Assembly: GCA_026419785.1 (NCBI GenBank)
Contig: JAODTK010005810.1
Span: forward strand, 62,001-126,000
Length of the DNA stretch: 64,000 nt
Source of the DNA: Sclerodactyla briareus
Taxonomy: Eukaryota > Echinodermata > Holothuroidea > Dendrochirotida > Sclerodactylidae
Direction: 5' to 3'
In this document: in pieces, positions 34,385-46,110 of the stretch
How positions within the stretch are numbered: position 1 is the first letter of the stretch
How the letters are laid out: every line of letters starts with the position of its first letter
Notes under the pieces: model-generated
Told to the model about the DNA's origin: nothing
The model's database searches: none
What the model saw: only the letters and a program-made list of their open reading frames with translations
Program-made: the position numbers and the translations under genes

Positions 34385-34770
34385 ATGGGGCTTTACAACC
34401 CCCAAGGCTGCAGGAAACGGCACTTCATGAGTGTGTATAAGTTACATGTAACCAGGATGATCGGGGAAGGGCCCTCTATAATCGGTTTTTTTTCTATGGT
34501 AATAATGACAAGTTCATCAAACATGACATCAATTCAAACATGCATGCAAGGTCGATGCTGCAACCAGTCATTTGTCCATCTCTCAAATTAATATTGAGTT
34601 GAAAAAGAGGTGCCTTGGGCGGTGCGCGTCACCCAATTTTCATCTAGGAGTACAAGACATTTGACGGGGAACAAATTACATTTAAGCGGAGCGCCACCAT
34701 CGGTGCGCGGAGCGTAAAAATTTTGGTTTACAAAGCACCCCAGATGTCGGAATTGACTCCTGGGCGTTTA
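34385..34770 (+). repeat. Diverged copies of the ~190-bp repeat and GCGCC hairpin
   Basis: CTGCAGGAAACGGCACTTCA (34,408) and AAGCGGAGCGCCACCATCGG (34,683), then TGCGCGGAGCGTAAAAATTT and ACAAAGCACCCCAGATG, follow the same order as the units at 18.0-19.0 kb and at 61.34 kb. Two partial copies lie about 300 bases apart. Confidence 0.6.
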
Positions 34771-37700
34771 GGATACAGTACAACAAACATGACATTTTTA
34801 TTGATCACACATTTCGTGGAAAATTCCACATCGATGGAAAATTAGACAGTTTCTTCTTTTTTTTTTTTGACCTTGGTCTATCGCTGCCCCGACTTTGCCC
34901 CGACTTTTTGCCAGGTGTTTTATATAATTGATCCCAGTGGCCACGAAGAGCGCCGATTTTCGCCGATTTTCGGCATCCGAAAAAAATCGGGATCTCAACC
35001 CAAATTTAGAACAATTAGCCTGCTCAGATTCCTACGTCCCAAACGACGAAATAAACGCAATGCCAGCTGAGGCTCCCTAATAAAGGAAATGGGGGGGGGC
35101 GGGGGGGTCAGCTTGGGGCCTGCTGGAGAGCCCGCAAGTTAAACGAATTGATTTTAAATAAACGCACGTCTTCTGCTGGGGAGTTCAAGTAACCGTATAA
35201 TTGCCAGGACAGCCATAATCTTGGTTAAAATTGTTTTGAGAAAAGACCGACGGAATCGGTCTCTCAGTGGTGTGTAACACTATGATTAGCATTTAAAATT
35301 TGAAAGCAGATTGATGCTTGTACGTGAACGGTTGGTTTGGGTCAGTTCTGACCCGGTGAAGGTCATTGAGGAGAGGACGGTCAGACACATTACAGAATGG
35401 GACACGACCAGCACCCCATGCAGCACAAGACAGGAGGTGGCGAATAATGGTCGGCAAGCTTGAATGGCATGCCACCCTATAGTAAGAAGACCATTTAAAA
35501 AATGGCAAATTTTGATTGAATTGTTTTTTGAACCAGCAAAAGTGAGACGAAGTATCAGAAGCCTTGGCCATACAGCAAGCATGGGTAGAATTTTATGCTA
35601 ATCTGGTGCAATTAAAAAAATTGTGATTTTTCTAAGTTGCCAACAGTAAGGTAAAGATTTGACAGTCTTCTCGATACTTGACGTGGCAGGTAATGCCAAA
35701 GGTTATTCCAATTGACACTAGCAAGTTCACAGGAAAAAAAACGAATATTATTACTGCTCCTGGGCTAGAACCAAAATTCACATTACCTCACTCAGACTGT
35801 TATCGGAGGCAACTACTCCAAAAGGTGTCAGTAAAAGCATTTCATAAGATGGTTTACGAGCAGCATAGAATCAATGACCTTTGTCGAAGTCACGGGAATA
35901 TCCGTTTAACCTATATCAGGGCATTGAAGCGATCCTCTCCCGTGAATATAAAAGATTATTGCAGAACCATCGCCTCTATAGTGATTGATTTAGAACGGGT
36001 TCGAAAGTCAAGGAGACCATCTTGATTTTTTTTCGAGGAACTGACTTTTTTTTCGCAGTCGTTTTGAGACCAACTTTTGGTATCGCCTATGGGGCCTCAC
36101 CCGGCGGCCATAAGGAATTGTTCGATGTTTTTGCAAATTCACCCGTTTCGGAAAATGGCATCGTTTTGGGGACATGTTTTGGTTCTGTCGCAAGATTTTG
36201 GGCGGCATATGAATTGAGATTATATGTCCATTATTATTTTCGTTTTCGCAAACCTGTTTTTCGTGCAAATGAAGTGTTTCGAAGTATAGCGATCGTATGA
36301 GAACAACCATTGTTTCCGGCCCTTGGGACCCCATACGACAGCTAGTTTGGACCTTTGCCTGGATGTTTTTATTGCAATCGGCATTTTGGAATAAGACATC
36401 GTCTACCACTAATGGGGAGAGAGGGGATGTATGTTGGCGGTGTTACCTACCAGCCGATGTCCACGGTTGGCAGATAGGCCGGTCGGATTAGCCTGTCAAC
36501 AACACGTCAAGAGATCGATTGGTAGAGGGGTGGGGGTTCGTGCCGTACCAAGGGATAGTGAAAGGGGAGCTCTCCTTCATGTAGCCTCACCTCCCTATTG
36601 GCGAATAATGGAATTTTGGGCCCACTCAGCCCTAGACACATTGCTGCTGCAAAAAACGGCTGTAAAAACGTCGGACTGAACAGTAAAAAAACGATTTTTG
36701 CGTTAAATCTTATTTTGGTCACAAAGGGCGGGGGGGGGGGAGGACGGGTTTGAACCCACTGCGTAAGTGAACTGTTCACAGGGGGTACATCGATGACACA
36801 ATATCGTCTCGATGAATTTCTATCAGCGACGGTTACAAAAGGCACGAGATATAGCCTGTAGCCGCCCGTCTACAACCGTGCATCTAAAAAAAAAAAAGCC
36901 TCGTACTAATTCGTGCTTATAAAGCAGGCAGGTTGAAGAAATTTATCACCCTGAGGCGATAGTATTACATGGTGTGCACTGTGGTGTGTAGCCTGTGTGG
37001 AGAATACGCTGCGACGTGAATTCCGCGTAACAATTATGGACATTATGAGGTATGGCAGTAGTTTATTTACACGTAACATAACCACTCCTCCTCCAGCCGC
37101 AAATGAGTACACTACACACGATCGTGCCGTGTCGAGACCTACCTGTTTGCGCCGCAGTAGCGCCAACAGCTGTCTGGATACTGGAGAACAACCACCCGTA
37201 GCAGGACATCGGTACCACAACGCCTGCGTTGATGATGGAACCATCAGGGGGATTTTCCATACGCGGTGATCGCGGCTCAACTTCTTAATTTTAGAGGAGA
37301 AATCCGCCGACATCATGATCTCAATAACCCGTCTCACTTATATAGACGGTGCGTACCTTGCTACCACACACTACGTATCCTCTAAAGTTAACCAAGTCAG
37401 GGGGGTCAGGTCTGCTAACGACGCTATATGCTACGAGTAGGTGATGCGACTCACGAGTAGTGGCGGCGTACCATTTTGAGAGATCAGCTGGTTTATTTCA
37501 ATCCCAAGACTAAACGTCGGCGGCCGGGTAGTATTTTGTTTCGTGGCTTCAAAGTTGTTATTTAACTTATTTTACGACTGGTTCTTCACCCGACCCTCCG
37601 AGGGATCTCAGCGCTCGGAACTCGTGATTGGACGTAATTCGTTTACTGACATGAAGGCGTGGCCATTAGACTGAGCTCACAGGCGTAATTATGTCAAGCG

Positions 37701-38039
37701 CACGGGCAGCCTGGAGGATATGTGACCTTCTTAACTCGCACGAACAGGTGAAGCTGGCGTGACCACAGCACCCCTTCCTCAGTCGGGAAGGGGAACCAGT
37801 TTTTATACCGGCCGAATCCGGATGATCCAGCCCGCTTGCGGTGGACGTGTCTTTCTCTTTCTTGTAAATTTGGGATTAATTTCTATTATGGAACTTTCAC
37901 TGTAGGCATTCATCTTACGGGTCCCCTTAGAGTGCCACACAAATATAGGCCTATATTTGATTTCGTCACAACATGTTCAGGGATTCAGTGACAGAAAAAG
38001 AAACTAAATACTCCATATGGAGGCAAGAGGGGAAGAATA
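34771..38039. other. No recognised gene; several unexplained open frames
   Basis: Open frames without recognised motifs include 35,678-36,025 (+, 115 codons), 36,008-36,409 (-, 133), 36,022-36,300 (+, 92) and 36,906-37,337 (-, 143). The stretch 36,900-37,900 is more GC-balanced and lacks repeats I recognise, so it is one of the better places in the window to look for a host exon. At 36,540-36,610 there is a fragment matching the end of the element at 39.72 kb (AAGGGGAGC, then GTAGCCTCAC and TTGGCGAATAA). Confidence 0.35.
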
Positions 38040-38480
38040 TTCTGTTTCTTAATGAACGCTTTAACCCATTGATCTGAAACTTGGTACACATGTCCGTCCT
38101 AGTAAAATCTCGGCGGATTGGTTCGAATGTGGGCATCGCTGCATATCTGCTACCCTCTATTTTACAGGTTCAAAATGAAAATACAAAGTTAGTCCGATAT
38201 ACAAATGATTTAGTGGTTGGGGACAGAAGAACATTAGGGTGATTTCAAGGTCACCAGAGGTCAAATTTGTTTGTTTTGTTTTTTTGCAATTTTTCTAACT
38301 TTGTCGGATTTGAACGAAACTCGGAGAATTTGGACTATACAGTTGGTCCTGAACGAAGTCCTCAGCGGTCACATGGACATAATTAAGGTACTCTCTCTAA
38401 ACGAGGTCCACAAAGGCCATTTCTGCCGCCCCCCCCCGGGGATATACACGTCGGCGGTTCACCCGCCTGCACATGTCTAA
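38040..38480 (-). repeat. Dispersed repeat family F, copy B (inverted)
   Basis: The minus strand begins GCAGGCGGGTGAACCGCCGA near 38,474 and continues GTATATCCCCGGGG, CCTTTGTGGACCTCGTTTAG, ATTATGTCCA and GTGACCTTGAAATCACC. It ends with a TGTGTACCAAGTTTCAGATC block near 38,075-38,095. It is the inverted mate of 39,843-40,265, about 1.4 kb away. Confidence 0.75.
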
Positions 38481-39717
38481 TTCGATAATAGAGAAACAAC
38501 ACCATAGACCTAAAATCGTTATGTTTTTAACTAGCGTGACTACTGACTGTGACTAGAATGAAAGAGATTTCACTAAGATGGACTGTGGCGTTTTCAAGGT
38601 ATCATCCATGTCTGCTATTGCATTATGCGATATTCGCGCAATCGTCGTGAGAACTATACGCACGAATGGTTCACAATTCAATTGTTGCGAAACATTCAGA
38701 AGATTTTTCCCCTCAAAATGCCATTTTTCGACATTCCCATCCTTTGCAAAACTTATCAAGTTAATTGTTTCCAAAGACACGTCACGGATTACTCGAACTC
38801 ATCAGTGTTTCTACTTCTTCCAATTTTACAATCCCATTTACTGTCCTGACTGCAATAGAAATCACACTAGCCATAAACATGTTGCAGCCCATGCGTGGCA
38901 AAATAAATGTAAATGGCTTCCATGCGTTACCGTAGGTGCGTGGTCGCGTTATCCTCATTTTAAATGGGACATATATACAGCATCCGTGCATTGGTGCAAT
39001 AACAACATCTGTTTTCTATAAGGCCAAGTAAAAAAAAAAAGCAGTTTCTAATCCCCGCCCGCACGCTTTTTTAGATAATTGTCAAATTTCTTTTTTTTTT
39101 GACAACTTCACTTGATAACTTCTTCAAAAAATGGTTAAAGGAAAAAGCTTACTACTGATGCCATGCAAACCTATGTAAGGAACATTTTGGGATGGCTTTG
39201 TGGCCTCTAGGGGGTATAACCTCAGGGGAAAAAAGAAAAAAAAAAGAAAGAAGCTACAGGCTCATTTCCAGAACTGCTGTACCGCCGATACAGTACCTAA
39301 ATAGGGTATTCTGGACTGTCTGAGAGCCAAAAAAAAAAAAAAGGCCCTCACGCCCAACTTTCAGCAAAGTTAGGACGAGAAACTTTTTTTTTTTTTTACT
39401 TGCCTAATAAAATGCATTCATCTCAAAGCGGTGTATTGGACTATTGGTTCATATGCATGAACCCCATCAAAAACAAATACGGAGGGTAGAATGAAGGTTA
39501 TCCCATGTCAGTACGCTTTACTACATGTGGCGTTAACTCTGTGGGCGGCCGACACCGTAGGCACTACACACATCGTCATTCGTCAACTACCATATAAAAA
39601 ACAAGACGCGAAACTGTGTCGAGAATCCTTGATTGTACTGTTCACGACTTAACCTGGTTGTGGCAGTCATTAGATCGACTTGAATAATCGCAACACAGAC
39701 ACACACATAACATACAC
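38481..39717. other. No recognised gene
   Basis: The plus frame 38,578-39,021 (147 codons) has scattered cysteines and histidines (CPDCNRNHTSHKH) that could suggest a zinc-binding fragment. The spacing matches no family I know, and the opposite strand is open as well. Poly-A runs lie at 39,029-39,040 and 39,330-39,342. Confidence 0.35.
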
Positions 39718-39842
39718 CAGTGGCGTACCGAGAGATTTTCTTTGTGGGGGGGGGGGGCGGGTTGAGGTCGAGACCCAAGGGGAGCGCGCCCTCATTTATA
39801 GCCTCACTCCCCATATTGGTGAATAAACGCAGTTGAGCATAT
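39718..39842 (+). mobile_element. CAGTGGCGTACC-type element end
   Basis: CAGTGGCGTACCGAG plus a TTTT stretch and a 12-base G run is followed by GAGGTCGAGACCCAAGGGGA, then TTATAGCCTCACTCCCC and ATTGGTGAATAA. The same series is present inverted at about 45,285-45,391 and partly at 36,540-36,610, so this is a genuine dispersed family terminus. Confidence 0.6.
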
Positions 39843-40265
39843 GTGCAGGCGGGTAAACTGCCGACTTGTATATCCCCGGGGCAGAAACGGCCTTGGTGGA
39901 CCTCGTTTAGAGGAAGCTCATTGAATTATGTCCACTTGACCTCCAGTGACTTTGAAATGCGCCACCTGTTGTTCAATGGCAAAGTAGTCCACTTTCCAGC
40001 CCCAAGTTGTGTTAAAGACGACCAACTTGAAGAATCGATAATATCGCAAAATAGGAGGGGCAGCAGACATGCAGTGATGTCAACTTCCGAACTCATTCGA
40101 GATTTCACTGGCGACATGTGTACCAAGTTTCAGATCAATCAGATAAAGGCGTGAAGAGTTAGGTGCTAAAGGCTAGGTTTCCGGCGGCGGCGGCTGCGGA
40201 ACCGCCGGCGGACTACAACCCCCAAAACCATGATATTCCTGGACACTTCCAGTGTCATATCATCC
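39843..40265 (+). repeat. Dispersed repeat family F, copy C
   Basis: GCAGGCGGGTAAACTGCCGA, GTATATCCCCGGGGCAG, GGTGGACCTCGTTTAG, GTCCACTTGACC, CCAGTGACTTTGAAATGCGC and CACCTGTTGTTC are followed by the right-hand part TGTGTACCAAGTTTCAGATC near 40,117 and CCAAAACCATGATATTCCTG near 40,219. It is the most complete copy and links the pieces at 27.0, 28.3, 6.2 and 8.7 kb into one family. Confidence 0.75.
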
Positions 40266-41839
40266 CCATATTGCCCACTATAAGATGGGAGGCACCATAT
40301 TGCATCTTCTTGTATCAATTAAAAAACAAAATTCAAAGGAAGAGGCCCCTATATCAATCAGGGAATTTCAAATTCTGGCCCCCATATCACAATTCCCGCA
40401 TATGCGTACGGCACTCATATAATCAATGTTTAATTATTCGTCTCCATCTTTATAATATACTGGTCCAACTACGGATTTCTTATATTTAATGGATAGCTCT
40501 TCTGCTGTCCAAAATATTACTCTTTTTTAAATGCAAAAAGGCAAATGCTTCTCCTCTACAAGGTATGTCAGTTTTCTGAAGAAGCAGTACATAATACAAG
40601 TGATGTGTAGCGAATAGGAGGGAACGGTAATATTCAATTCTCCGTGTGCACGGATGACTAGAAAGTGTCATAACCACTGCCTCATCATGGGACTATATGT
40701 GGATCATGGAGGCACCTAGACGAAGCAACCAGCGCGATCAGGGACAATACCGTCCGGGGCCTCGCGTTTCAATTTTTTCGAAGTGCCCCTTTGTGGTTAT
40801 TGGAAAAAGTACGTCGGCATCGCCTATGGGTTGTATCCTTGCAACATTCTCATTTTGCACTTGCTGTCACCTAGGTTATAGGTAGTGAGGTGTATTCTAG
40901 AAAGTATTCTGCGCGAGGGCACGTCTCTCTGTTGAAATTTTTTTTGGGGGGGGAGGGGGGTAAGGGTCCAAAAATAAGTTTGGAGGAACGACCCCTCCTC
41001 CGACCCCCAGTAGTTGCTGGCTACCTTGATAATCGTTCTGACGACTTCATTTTACTCAGTCGGTGGCAATGCATGGACTGTTGTTAGAGTCTGTCAGTCT
41101 ATAGGCCATAGTCTTGGGTTAAGACAGGCTAAAGCACTCGTTGCACAACGAACCAACCAGTTTTTGTCCTCAGCTAATCGATTATATCGTGGTTATTGGT
41201 GAATGGCAATAGCTTTGTTCTGGGGAACTGTTCAATATCATTATCTTCACATCTAAAGAAGCCATCACACCACTTTTCAAGAAGCTGTTTTACGTCCCGT
41301 GGGTTGCTAATTCGGCTTCTACGAGGACCCTTATTAAACTACATACTAAGTTTTATATTTCCTTCCAATATGTGTGTATATCGGGGAATGAAACTAATAT
41401 ATTGACAATGGGAACGAAACTCTCATTATTGGTCGGAGAAAAGGTTCTTCATTTATTATTGCTATTTTGACTATCTTATTCGACAATAATAGGCAACATG
41501 AATGGTACGGTATGGGAAATAGACCTAGTGAGTTGTGAGTTGTGAGAGACAATTGAGAATGTGAAGTTTTCCAGGCTGTTTAATGCTTTGCATAGAAAGT
41601 TCTCAGCCGAGTCGGAACGGTAAGAGAAATCATTGTCGCCGCTAATTACTAATGACCAAGTTTCTCGTTGTTTGATTCAAGTTTTTTGGAGCAGTAGCCT
41701 AAAAGATTAAATAATTTCGACTAACTTACTCATTCGTTTCTAACGTTAGGCGGTAGAAGATACCTTGGTAGTCCCCCGGACACCTGGTAAAAAGCGGACA
41801 CTGTTTTTCGATCGAAACGTTACCTTATTATGCGCGAGA
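40266..41839. other. No recognised gene
   Basis: Mixed sequence. A single copy of the phrase GGTGGCAATGCATGGACTG plus TTGTTAGAGTCTGTC lies at 41,060-41,096. It belongs to the tandem repeat at 44.7-44.94 kb. A C run and G run flank 40,935-41,015. Confidence 0.4.
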
Positions 41840-42250
41840 AAAGGGAATATTTTATCATGACGAAATATATATTATCTATTGTTACAATTATATGCGAGGG
41901 GAGAAATTTTTATCCCGATTTCAAGAAATTTCATTTGCAAATCCAGATATATTTTTCTGATTGGTGGAAATCTTTATTCACCATGGCAATACTGTTCCCC
42001 TCACAAATTTTCAGAACACATAATATGTTTCGATGGAGACATTATTCATAAAAAAAATACTTTCCCTTCCCAATGTAGAATATCTGTAGATACTTTCATC
42101 CTTTGGCAAAAAATAATTGTTTGCAACACTAATATGGTTTGCAATCGAAATATTTTTTTGCGATGAAATTTTATTTGCTCTTGCACAATTACTATCCACG
42201 TAAAAAAAGTTCTATTACGTAGTCTTTGAAACCCTGATATGTTTGCAACA
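41840..42250. repeat. Degenerate TTGCAA/ATATTTTT array, block 1
   Basis: Short AT-rich units with CGAAATATATT, TTTGCAA, TTTCGATGGAGAC, TTGCAACACTAATATGG and TTTGCAATCGAAATATTTTT recur every 15-25 bases. The same vocabulary, mostly on the other strand, fills 43,505-44,040. Confidence 0.55.
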
Positions 42251-43504
42251 AAATATAAATGTTGGCAACCGGGACATTTGTTCGCTCTGCCTTAATTATA
42301 TTAATCAATCGAAAATATTATTATCAACGTATCTCGTTCAGTCTTTTCATCAGCAAAGTGATTCACGTTTTCACTGGCGTAGCATCCCGCCAGGCTTGCC
42401 TTGCACCACGCGTACGCGGAAACTACGACAACCTTCAACTTGAACTTGAGTGATGTGTGGTGCGGCCTCTACTACTACTAGGCCTGCATCGCTGGCCTGA
42501 ACTGGGACCCAGATCCCCGAGTGACAAATCGTCGTTCATATTCCCCCCCCCTCTCGACGGCCGGAACAGGTGCCAGCTCCTGCTGAATCTCACTTGGCCT
42601 TGTATTATAACAATAACATTGATTGGGGACTGTTACTGGAGTGTTAGGGGGAGCATCATCGGCCTAGGTCCGGTGCAGACAAGGTTTGTAATCCTCTTGT
42701 CCTAATGGCCGACTCTATCAAGTTGGACAGCCTCTCCAACTGATTGCGTACTGCGTCAATTATTATCCGAGATCTTAATTACTCGACCGGACGTAAATAT
42801 GACTCGTAAGTTAGTCCTTGTATTGTAAACCACTCGCATGTACACAGAAAAACTCGCCGCTATCCGGGCCATCAGGGTATTTTTTTTTTGATGAAGGTTA
42901 ATGCAACTGATGTCCATGATTTGCCATGTGCTCGAAGTCAGGTTAGGATGAGTCATATGGCTTAAAGTTCTTGCGCCGTTGCCGCGGTTCTAGTTGCCGC
43001 CGTTGAACCCCTGGTGGATGTGGAAATAGTGACTAGCAATAATGTCGGAAATATCAAGTTTCATCAATAATATCACCCTAAACGTGACATTCTATATCCC
43101 TGGTGCTCATTATCCAGAGAAAAAAATTGCGCGATCAGCCCTCCGTCAACGGTGATCCAACTTTCCCCATTTACGGACGACACTCCACGGAATGGAACCA
43201 CTTGCGATGCACTTCATTCGTTTATTCTGGACCCCTCGATTTCTACCCAAGCTTCATCGTCATATATAACCACTTTAAAAAAAATATGTCCCGGTGGAGT
43301 ATTGCTATTCCCATAATCATTTCTCCCTATATCACAATCAGAAACCCTTTGAAACGTATCCAATAGTACGAAAAGTGGGAAAGCCGCGTTTTGCAAGGTT
43401 GACGGAAGCTCCCGCCCTCGTGACATAACATAGATTCGACGGCATTTCACGGCTCACGGTACCTCCTGACTCTGACGAGTAGAAGCAACGGCGGTCCATG
43501 AGGC
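42251..43504. other. Between the two TTGCAA arrays; no gene recognised
   Basis: Mixed sequence including an ACTGGCGTAGC word at about 42,377 that resembles element ends. There are short frames only. Confidence 0.4.
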
Positions 43505-44040
43505 TACGTTTATAAATATATATTTTTTTCGTTGCAAACATATTTTTGACAGCAATGTCTTTTTCTGTTGCCAACAAATAATTGTAGTCAAATATAATTT
43601 TTTTGTTTTTTTCGGAAAAGTTTTTTTTCATGGACACTATCTGCAATGGAAATATATTTTTAGTTACAAACACATTTTTAGAACATATAATATTTCCCTT
43701 GTACATATATGTTCACTGGAAACATAACTAACTCTTTCCAACCTAATTTTTTAAATAGGCCTACATATTTTTTAGCAACAAATGTTCGTTGCTAACGTAT
43801 ATTTTTTGGTTGCAAACCATTAATTGTTGTAAATGAACTATATCTACATATATTTTTTCATCATGAAACTTTAGTTCTTTTACGATACGCACATTTTTTC
43901 CATCGAACATATTTTGTGGCTTCCCGCACTTTTTTAGAGGGGACAAATTTTCCCATTTTGAAATGAATAAATTTCCACAATCAATATATTTCTATTTGTG
44001 CATATATTATTTTTCCTGATAATATATTCCCTTTTCTCGT
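43505..44040. repeat. Degenerate TTGCAA/ATATTTTT array, block 2
   Basis: Units such as CGTTGCAAACATATTTTTGA, GCAATGGAAATATATTTTT, TTAGCAACAAATGTTCGTTG and GGTTGCAAACCATTAATTG recur through about 530 bases. The unit is about 20-35 bases and strongly diverged. Like the GATATC array, it mixes both strand forms of the same word. Confidence 0.6.
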
Positions 44041-44696
44041 TTGCATTCCTTAGCACCAACGATAATAGAACATTTCCGCGGAACTAATCAGGGTAGAAGA
44101 TTATCCAGCGAAATGGGCGATTACGATTGATTATCCACAAAAGACCGAATGAGGGATAGTCCATCTCGCTTTGACAGTGACCCTTCTGTAGCATTTGTTG
44201 TTTTCAAGTTTCATAGCGCTGTTAGTAAATTGACTGCATATTGATGAACATTAGTTCGTACTGCCTTAGTTGTCCGCTTTCCAGCCAGTTTTCTATGATC
44301 GGATGTCAGCGACGGGACGGGAGGGCCTGGGAAATCTTTAAATCCACCTTGAATTCATCTTTTGAAAAGGTTCGATCGATCTATAATTGTCTTGTACACA
44401 CCCGACTTTACTATTGGAATGCGTTTCCTCTGTCTTTTGCGATTTGGAATCTTAGAAAAATTGACGAAAGCTCTTAAGTGTCGCGTCCTGCCAGGCACCA
44501 TTATACTTGAATGCATGATTGATTGCTTGTTAATACAGTTATGCACATGCATTAGGCAATCCACTTCACACGAACAGTCTTACAAGACGTCCGTGGCGAA
44601 CACGATATGTCGGGACCGCACTGTTCAGGGGAAACCTAGATTATGTGAGAAGCTCAAATTGAGTCACAGTCACGAGGTCTTGAACAAGACTAGCTA
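44041..44696. other. Unrecognised; open frames on both strands
   Basis: Overlapping frames at 44,241-44,477 (+), 44,362-44,697 (+) and 44,355-44,564 (-) carry basic, LINE-end-like composition, but no diagnostic motif is visible. Confidence 0.3.
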
Positions 44697-44940
44697 GGCC
44701 ACGTAGAAAGTGACCTGATTATCCACAGTGATCCTGGGCTGGGACTTCAATGTTACTTGTCGGTGGCAACGCAGTACTGGTTGTTAGAGTCTGTTCAGAT
44801 TCGGCCACGGAGAAAGTGACCATGATATCCACTGTGGAGCCTTGGCGGACTATGTTCCTAGTCGGTGTGCAACTGCATGGACTGTTGTTTTGAGTCTATC
44901 AGCTAGGCCCCGGAGAAAGTGACCATTGTCGACTAAGCCT
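44697..44940 (+). repeat. ~100-bp tandem repeat, 2.4 copies
   Basis: Copies start GGCCACGTAGAAAGTGACC (44,698), GGCCACGGAGAAAGTGACC (about 44,803) and GGCCCCGGAGAAAGTGACC (about 44,907). They share a CGGTGxCAACxCATGGACTG plus TTGTTxxGAGTCT tail. A single tail copy lies at 41,060-41,096. Confidence 0.75.
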
Positions 44941-45111
44941 GTTTACAGTTTACAGTTATGAGATGAAATACTACTTTCGTGTCAGAGGTCATAGGTGTAC
45001 ACTGGCCTTTCGACGTTTCACGAACGTGGTTGCAAAACAATCTTTCGAAAGTCCCCGACTCCGTCACACCGACCGTCCACAAAAACTCGACAAATGTTCC
45101 CCCCCTACTTA

Positions 45112-45391
45112 CAGTGGCGTACAACACGGGCGGGGGGGGTGTTACAACACAGAACCCCCAGACCCAGTGATCAATATTTTTGTCTCAAACAAAAAACTGA
45201 TCTTTGCGTTCAGTGAGGTTTTTTGCAGCTGTTATTTAGCGCATATTGCAGCATCATGTGTCTAGGGGCCCATCAAAGTGTACTTATTTACCAATGGGCC
45301 GGGGGGGGGGGGTGAGGCCATATAAGGGGGCGGTCACTTTCCCTTGGGTTCCGACCTCGACCCCCCACCCCCAGACGGTCCGGGGGCGCCT
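45112..45391. mobile_element. Putative ~280-bp MITE with G/C-run ends
   Basis: The left end is CAGTGGCGTACAACACGGGC followed by a G run. The right end, read on the minus strand, starts CAGGCGCCCCCGGACC, then a G-rich run, GAGGTCGGAACCCAAGGG and TATATGGCCTCACCCCC, the terminus family seen at 39,718. The size and structure suit a non-autonomous element. The inverted ends match only at the first few bases, and no target duplication is evident. Confidence 0.4.
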
Positions 45392-45944
45392 GTCTACTTA
45401 CCAACAATAACATAGTAAAAACATTAGTACATCAGTTTGAAATATGCCAGTTTGAAATAGGCCGTGATGATAAGAGTTATGGGTGAATCTGGTCAGTTGG
45501 GGTGATAATGCCCACTTACAACCGTTAACAGGAATTATGGGCAGCTACCAAAGTGGTCTGAAATCAATGCATACACACACAGGTAAGACTAACGTCTCAG
45601 AAATGAGACTTTCCCTGCCCGAGTGCCGCGTGTTATCTCATGTTCTCTTTATGAACACGTGTTTGATTCAGTGCCTCCAGACTATACATCAGTCATATCT
45701 CTATCCTGGCTAAATCACCTAGTCACACCGGATCGTAAGATTGTTCGATCATGCGATTAATGAAAAACAGGCTGGTTTACGACAGTCGGAGCTTCATGAT
45801 CGATCTCTGGAGCCGTCGCAAGCCGGATTGCTTCTTAAGAATGATGGTAGGTGCAATGTACGATTAGTGGTACGCGTAGTGTGGGATCACAACGATGTGT
45901 CGAATATCACCAGCAAAAGCAATCGTAGGTCATCGTGTCACCTG
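45392..45944. other. No recognised feature
   Basis: Mixed sequence with only short open frames. Confidence 0.45.
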
Positions 45945-46110
45945 AAATGACGACCAGCGACCGATCGTACGGTCAATCGTGGCGACACGGACCACTCGTA
46001 CGATCAATCGTGGCGACAAGTGACCACTCTACGGATCAATCGTGGCGACAAGTGACGCCACTCGTACGATCAATTCGCTGCCGGTCGCGATCAGTCGTGC
46101 GGACATTCGG
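45945..46110 (+). repeat. ~35-bp array, CGATCAATCGTGGCGACA type
   Basis: GTACGGTCAATCGTGGCGAC, GTACGATCAATCGTGGCGAC and CTACGGATCAATCGTGGCGA, plus GATCAATTCGCTGCCGGTCG, recur with GTGACCACTC spacers at roughly 30-40-base intervals. CpG content is high for this window. Confidence 0.75.

Noticed and set aside
36008..36409. 133-codon minus-strand gene
   Set aside because: A plus frame of similar length covers the same bases and neither carries a known motif.
38578..39021. Zinc-finger gene from the Cys/His-rich plus frame
   Set aside because: Cysteine and histidine spacing fits no known finger, and minus-strand frames overlap the same interval.
39718..45391. Single 5.7-kb transposon between the two inverted CAGTGGCG-type ends
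   Set aside because: A closer left end at 45,112 makes a ~280-bp MITE more economical, and unrelated repeats fill the interval.
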